Below, one piece after another: positions 58,805 through 64,000 of a stretch of 64,000 nt of DNA (the stretch's first letter is position 1; each line of letters begins with the position of its first letter). The stretch covers positions 2,108,001-2,172,000 of the forward strand of contig NZ_CP104582.1 in NCBI RefSeq assembly GCF_029814935.1, in the 5' to 3' direction. The position numbers were made by a program, and so were the translations under genes. The notes below the pieces were generated by a model. It did not search any database. It saw only the letters and a program-made list of their open reading frames with translations, and was not told where the DNA came from. The DNA comes from Pseudomonas sp. GD03919. Lineage in GTDB: Bacteria; Pseudomonadota; Gammaproteobacteria; Pseudomonadales; Pseudomonadaceae.

Positions 58805-59989
58805 ATGCACAAAACCAGTGCCACTTTGCTGATCATCGACGACGACGATGTCGTGCGTGCAAGCCTCGCGGCCTATCTCGAAGACAGTGGCTTCAAGGTG
58901 TTGCAGGCCAACAACGGTTTGCAGGGGCTGGAAGTGTTCCAGCAGGAAAGTCCGGAGCTGATGATCTGTGACTTGCGCATGCCTCAGGTCGATGGTCTTG
59001 AACTGATTCGGCGTATCAATGCTCTGGGTGTGGAGGTGCCGGTGATCATCCTCTCCGGTGCCGGGGTGATGAACGATGCCGTCGAGGCATTGCGCCTGGG
59101 GGCTGCCGACTACCTGATCAAGCCACTCGAAGACCTTGCCGTACTGGAGCATTCGGTGCGTCGTGCGCTGGATCGCTCGCGCCTACGGGTCGAGAACCAG
59201 CGCTATCGCGAGAAGCTGGAAGCCGCCAACCGTGAGTTGCAGGCGAGCCTGCATCTGCTGCAGGAAGACCAGAATGCCGGTCGCCAGGTGCAGATGAACA
59301 TGCTCCCGGAGACACCCTGGCAGGTCGATGACCTCACCTTTGCACACCAGATTATCCCGTCGCTGTACCTGTCTGGTGACTTCGTCGACTACTTCCGTAT
59401 CGATGAGCGGCGTATCGCCTTTTACCTGGCCGATGTTTCCGGGCATGGCGCGTCCTCGGCGTTCGTCACCGTGCTGCTGAAGTTCATGACCACGCGCCTG
59501 CTCTACGAGTGGCGACGTGGCGGCACGCTGCCGGAATTCAAGCCTTCTGACGTGCTCGGGCATATCAATCGCGGGCTGATCAATTGCAAGCTGGGCAAGC
59601 ACGTGACCATGCTCGGTGGTGTCATCGATCAGGCAAAGGGCACGCTGACTTACAGCATTGGCGGGCATCTGCCACTGCCGGTGCTGTTCGAGAGCGGACA
59701 GGCGCGGTATCTGCAAGGTCGTGGTTTGCCGGTTGGCCTGTTCGAAGAGGCCGAATACGGTGATTTGCTCATGGACTTGCCGGCATCCTTTAGCCTGACC
59801 CTGCTCTCGGACGGTATTCTCGATCTGTTGCCAGGCGACACTCTGAAAGAAAAGGAACTGGCGTTGCCACAACTGGTTAGCCAGGCTGGCGGTACGCTGA
59901 GTGGTTTGCGTCAAGTTCTCGGTCTGGCCAATCTGGGCGAGATGCCGGATGATATCGCCTTGCTGGTGTTGAGCAGGAACCTTGCATGA
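58805..59989 (+). CDS. Response regulator with PP2C/SpoIIE phosphatase output
   Basis: 394 residues from the ATG at 58805. Receiver domain: LLIIDDDDVVRASL (acidic pocket), LMICDLRMPQVDGLEL (phospho-Asp), IILSGAGV, DYLIKPLED (Lys). Then a short coiled coil (residues about 125-160) and a PP2C phosphatase domain: LSGDFVDYFRIDERRIAFYL, ADVSGHGASSAFVTVLL, SDGILDL. It probably dephosphorylates the STAS protein encoded next, with which it overlaps by four bases. Confidence 0.92.
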   Translation: MHKTSATLLIIDDDDVVRASLAAYLEDSGFKVLQANNGLQGLEVFQQESPELMICDLRMPQVDGLELIRRINALGVEVPVIILSGAGVMNDAVEALRLGAADYLIKPLEDLAVLEHSVRRALDRSRLRVENQRYREKLEAANRELQASLHLLQEDQNAGRQVQMNMLPETPWQVDDLTFAHQIIPSLYLSGDFVDYFRIDERRIAFYLADVSGHGASSAFVTVLLKFMTTRLLYEWRRGGTLPEFKPSDVLGHINRGLINCKLGKHVTMLGGVIDQAKGTLTYSIGGHLPLPVLFESGQARYLQGRGLPVGLFEEAEYGDLLMDLPASFSLTLLSDGILDLLPGDTLKEKELALPQLVSQAGGTLSGLRQVLGLANLGEMPDDIALLVLSRNLA

Positions 59990-60480
59990 ACCCTGGGATT
60001 AGCCCCGGTCGCATCCAATTTGCCGAGCAGGATGGAACATTCGTCCTGAAGTTCGTCGGTGAAGTCCGTCTGACCCTGTGTTCAGCGCTGGATGCCACGA
60101 TTGAAAAGATTTTTACCGCGTTGAATTTTTCGGCCATCGTTATCGACCTGACCGAAACTCGCAGTATCGACAGTACTACCCTTGGTTTGCTGGCGAAATT
60201 GTCCATTTTGTCGCGGCAGAAGGTTGGCCTGTTGCCGACCGTTGTCACCACTCACGACGACATCACGCGCCTGCTGGAGTCCATGGGCTTCGATCAGGTG
60301 TTCAATATCGTCGATCGGCCAATCCCGTGCCCGGATTGCCTGGATGATCTGCCGTCGCAGGATCAATCCGAAGAAGTGGTCAAGGCCAAGGTGCTGGAGG
60401 CGCACCGCATTCTGATGGGGCTCAACGATTCCAATCGCGAAGCCTTTCGCGATCTGGTCAGCGCACTCGAGCGGCACTGA
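59986..60480 (+). CDS. STAS-domain anti-sigma factor antagonist
   Basis: 164 residues. STAS domain with the phosphorylatable serine in TRSIDSTTLGLLAKLS (residues about 60-75), then a longer C-terminal tail (CPDCLDDLPSQDQSEEVVKA) with a CPDC pair. It works with the PP2C regulator in a partner switch. The anti-sigma kinase is not in the window. Confidence 0.9.
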   Translation: MNPGISPGRIQFAEQDGTFVLKFVGEVRLTLCSALDATIEKIFTALNFSAIVIDLTETRSIDSTTLGLLAKLSILSRQKVGLLPTVVTTHDDITRLLESMGFDQVFNIVDRPIPCPDCLDDLPSQDQSEEVVKAKVLEAHRILMGLNDSNREAFRDLVSALERH

Positions 60481-60493
60481 TCGAGTGCATTGC

Positions 60494-60556
60494 GTAGGGT
60501 GCGCTGTGCGCACCGATATCTGCCGAGAAATCCTGGGTGCGTACAGCGCACCCTAC
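60494..60556. repeat. Inverted repeat of the GTAGGGTGCGC type
   Basis: GTAGGGTGCGCTGTGCGCAC and a facing GTGCGTACAGCGCACCCTAC with 25 bp between. It is a common intergenic repeat of Pseudomonas and may serve as the terminator of the STAS gene. Confidence 0.7.
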
Positions 60557-60609
60557 CTTCGAACTCGCAATGAATGGGGGGGTCAGCCAGGCTGACGCCC
60601 CTTTGTCAT

Positions 60610-61536
60610 TCAGGCCTTGGCAGCCAGCAGGGCTTCGAGTTTTTCCTGGTCGCGGGCGAACAGACGGATGCCCTCGGCCAGTTTCTCGGTGGCCATGGCA
60701 TCCTCATTCAGGGCCCAGCGGAAGGCACCTTCGTCCAGGCTTTGGCGAGGCTCGCCGCTTGCGCCGGGCTGTAGCTGACGACTTAGTTGGCCATCGTCCT
60801 CGGCCAGCCTCTGCAGCAGGTCGGGTGAGATGGTCAGGCGGTCGCAGCCGGCCAGTGCTTCGATCTGGCCGAGGTTGCGGAAGCTCGCCCCCATCACCAC
60901 GGTGTCGTAGCCGTTGGACTTGTAGTAGTCATAGATACGCGTGACCGATTGCACGCCTGGATCTTCGCTGCCCACGAAATCGCGGCCCTCGGCTTTCTTG
61001 TACCAGTCGTAGATGCGCCCCACGAACGGCGAAATGAGGAACACACCGGCATCGGCGCAGGCCTGGGCCTGGGCGAAGGCGAACAACAGGGTCAGGTTGG
61101 TCTGTACGCCGGCTTTTTCCAGCTGCTCGGCGGCGCGGATGCCTTCCCAGGTCGAGGCGATCTTGATCAGTACGCGGTCGCGGCCGATGCCGGCCTTTTC
61201 ATACAGACCGATCAGGCGCTCGGCGCGGCGTAGCGTGGCGTCGGTGTCGAACGACAGACGCGCATCGACCTCGGTGGAAATCCGTCCCGGAATGACCTTG
61301 AGAATTTCCTGGCCTACGGCGACTGCGAAATGATCGCAGGCCAGCCCCAGATCACCCTGGCCGGCGCTCACCGCCTGGCCCAGCAGGTCGGCGTAACGGG
61401 GCAGGGTGGCGGCCTTGAGCAGCAGCGAAGGGTTGGTGGTGGCATCCACCGGTTGCAGGCGGGCGATGGCGTCGAGGTCGCCGGTATCGGCGACTACGGT
61501 GGTGAACTGCTTGAGTTGTTCCAGCTTGGAGGTCAT
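60610..61536 (-). CDS. tal: Transaldolase
   Basis: 308 residues, family length. Catalytic lysine in [20 protein letters not shown], start motif [14 protein letters not shown], and [16 protein letters not shown]. It transfers the dihydroxyacetone unit in the pentose phosphate pathway. Monocistronic; followed by GC-rich stem (GGCTGACGCCCC). Confidence 0.95.
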   Translation of the reverse strand: MTSKLEQLKQFTTVVADTGDLDAIARLQPVDATTNPSLLLKAATLPRYADLLGQAVSAGQGDLGLACDHFAVAVGQEILKVIPGRISTEVDARLSFDTDATLRRAERLIGLYEKAGIGRDRVLIKIASTWEGIRAAEQLEKAGVQTNLTLLFAFAQAQACADAGVFLISPFVGRIYDWYKKAEGRDFVGSEDPGVQSVTRIYDYYKSNGYDTVVMGASFRNLGQIEALAGCDRLTISPDLLQRLAEDDGQLSRQLQPGASGEPRQSLDEGAFRWALNEDAMATEKLAEGIRLFARDQEKLEALLAAKA

Positions 61537-61810
61537 GACGTAGCCTTGTCGTTACAGATGGCATGACCTTACCCGAGGCGCAGCGGGCGCTCAACGGTCG
61601 GATCACTGACAATATTTAGCGATTCAGGGCTGCGCTTTTCTCGGGTTCATTCGTCTTGACCAACGGCACGCGCCGCAGTATCTGGAATGCGTCTGTCAGC
61701 GTTCGCTCGACTCCGCCTGCTTGTTCACTTGCAGCCGCATCGGCAGCGCGGTCAGTGTCGACAGTGGCTGCGGGCATGGGACGCGGCCACTATCGCCTCA
61801 GTGCGCCGGA

Positions 61811-62803
<993 letters not shown>

Positions 62804-62987
62804 GGGACGCTGTGACGGGCTGGAAAATGGCTGCGTATTCTAACAGCAAGCCCGCGTGGCCCGGGCTTTTGTTGCTGGCCGGTCAGCGGCTTTGCATCAG
62901 GCTGTCGGCCCGGTCTCGGTCCAAAGCAGCATTGCCGGACCGAGGGGCAAGAGGCAAGCTGGCGACAAGCTGCCCAGAGAACCGACG

Positions 62988-64000
62988 ATGTCCAATCAAG
63001 CTCCCGTTACCCGGCGCCTGGCCAATGGTGCCGAACTGTGCGCGCAGCAACAGCCCTGGGCGCAGCAGGCAGGGGTGTGCCTGCGGGTGGCGGCGGGCAG
63101 TCACGATGAGCCGCCAGCCTATCCGGGCCTGGCGCACTTTCTCGAACACCTGCTGTTTCTCGGTAGCCGCAATTACGCGCCTGATCAGGGGCTGATGGCG
63201 TTCGTCCAGCGCCACGGTGGCCTGGTCAATGCCTCGACCCAGGCGCGCCACACCGATTTCGTCTGCGAGGTGCCGGCCGAGTTGCTGCAGCCAGCGCTGA
63301 CACGTCTGTTGGATATGCTTGGCCAGCCCTTGCTGGCGATCGACGCGCAGCTGCGTGAGCGCGAGGTGCTGCACGCCGAATATCAGGCGCGCAGCCAGGA
63401 TGCCGACAGTCGCATCGATCATGCGCTGGGCCAGGCGCTCGCCGCCGGGCATCGCTGCGGCGCATTCCTGGCTGGGGATCGCAGCACCCTGGCGGTGGAG
63501 TCTGCGGAGTTTCAGCAGGCGCTGCGTGATTATCATCAACGCCACTACCAGGCTCGGCATATGAGCCTGACTCTGGTCGGGCCACAACCGACCGAACAGT
63601 TGCTGGATATCGCCGAGGCGCTATTTAAGGCATTGCCGGTAGACGAGGGCGACGCCTGTCACGCGCCGACGCTCGACCTGCTGCCACTGCGAGCGCCCCG
63701 TCTGTGTCTGCAACACAGTCGTCCCGGGATACATCTGGGTGTTGCCGTGCAGCTCCAGACGCGCAATCTGCGCGCTTCTCTGGATGTGTTGCTGGATACC
63801 TTGCACGACCCTGCGCCCGGCGGCCTGCTGGCGGGTTTGCGTGAGTTGCAGCTGTGCCGACAGTTGCAGGCGCGGGTGTTGTATCAGCACGCGGGGCAAT
63901 GCCTGCTGCGCCTGGACTTTACCGGCGCCAGCCCGGAGCAGAGCGCCGCGTTGCGCGCTGCCGTGCAGCGTTGGGCTGCGCAATTGCAGGGCGATGCAGC
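62988..64000 (+). CDS. pqqF: PqqF-like M16 zinc peptidase, C-terminus outside window
   Basis: 337 codons visible, frame open at the edge. The inverted zinc motif AHFLEHLLFLGSRNYAPDQG (H-x-x-E-H) and the distal glutamate region (LREREVLHAEYQARSQDADS) are intact. The sequence LANGAELCAQQQPWAQQAGV fits PqqF, which trims PqqA in PQQ biosynthesis and in several Pseudomonas lies next to dusA. A general M16 protease (pitrilysin) is the alternative; pqqA-E are not visible. Confidence 0.82.
   Translation, partial: MSNQAPVTRRLANGAELCAQQQPWAQQAGVCLRVAAGSHDEPPAYPGLAHFLEHLLFLGSRNYAPDQGLMAFVQRHGGLVNASTQARHTDFVCEVPAELLQPALTRLLDMLGQPLLAIDAQLREREVLHAEYQARSQDADSRIDHALGQALAAGHRCGAFLAGDRSTLAVESAEFQQALRDYHQRHYQARHMSLTLVGPQPTEQLLDIAEALFKALPVDEGDACHAPTLDLLPLRAPRLCLQHSRPGIHLGVAVQLQTRNLRASLDVLLDTLHDPAPGGLLAGLRELQLCRQLQARVLYQHAGQCLLRLDFTGASPEQSAALRAAVQRWAAQLQGDA

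Overview
The window is chromosomal DNA of a Pseudomonas, most likely from the mendocina/oleovorans/alcaligenes side of the genus. This is inferred from high-GC coding, Pseudomonas-type REP repeats, and a gene order (transaldolase, STAS/response regulator, PilZ, mlaA, thioesterase, HAD, DUF4404, queF, ABC pair, fadE, PA2817-like gene, tRNA-Gly end) that I recall as close to P. aeruginosa PAO1 around PA2796-PA2819. It divides into a mobile left third and a mostly ordinary right half, with a second mobile element in between.

1-21.8 kb is one end of an integrative and conjugative element (ICE) of the ICEclc/PAPI-1/PFGI-1 type. Reading from its tip on the minus strand: alpA, parA, a small gene, parB, a DUF2857 gene, an STY4528-type replication gene, a PFL_4669-family gene, a DUF3158 gene, ssb, then (after an inserted plus-strand abiEi-abiEii toxin-antitoxin cargo) a DUF3577 gene, small hypothetical genes, a radC-like gene, and the start of the mating-pore/pilus cluster (PilL-like lipoprotein, coiled-coil protein, TIGR03759, lytic transglycosylase, PFL_4695). 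Between the alpA end and the boundary lies a graveyard of chromosomal-type genes (phosphatase, enoyl-CoA hydratase, chemoreceptor and etfB remnants) around an intact MFS transporter and an intact ETF-ubiquinone oxidoreductase. The boundary is an 18-bp copy of the tRNA-Gly 3' end followed by the original tRNA terminator; the intact tRNA and integrase should lie left of the window.

21.8-38.9 kb is a cytochrome bd-I operon (cydP-cydA-cydB-cydX-ybgE, minus strand) whose cydB is split by a 13.6-kb Tn3-family composite with a 5-bp target duplication. The composite has a 262-bp miniature element (MITE) at the left, a captured segment in the middle (an exported protein, an SDR, a membrane hydroxylase/sterol desaturase, a membrane protein, a Crp/Fnr regulator, and an AT-rich broken gene cluster that may be RexAB-like), and a complete Tn5563-like transposon at the right (merR, merT, merP, GDCCVxC gene, tnpA, PIN/RHH toxin-antitoxin, tnpR).

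38.9-43.1 kb is a reactive-sulfur cluster: rhodanese (with an apparent frameshift at its start), SulP transporter, persulfide-dioxygenase-like metallohydrolase, CsoR/CstR-type repressor and a DUF3365 heme protein. Three near-identical 16-bp operator-like sites lie upstream of the repressor operon, of the metallohydrolase operon and of cydP-cydA. This suggests that sulfur sensing and the bd oxidase form one regulon, with an Anr-like box adding oxygen control.

43.1-64 kb is core chromosome: fadE, a transglutaminase-like gene, an ABC exporter, an RND efflux pair, queF, DUF4404, a HAD protein lacking its nucleophile, a thioesterase, mlaA, an IS4-family element inserted exactly in the mlaA terminator, PilZ, a response regulator-phosphatase/STAS pair, transaldolase, dusA and the start of a pqqF-like peptidase gene.
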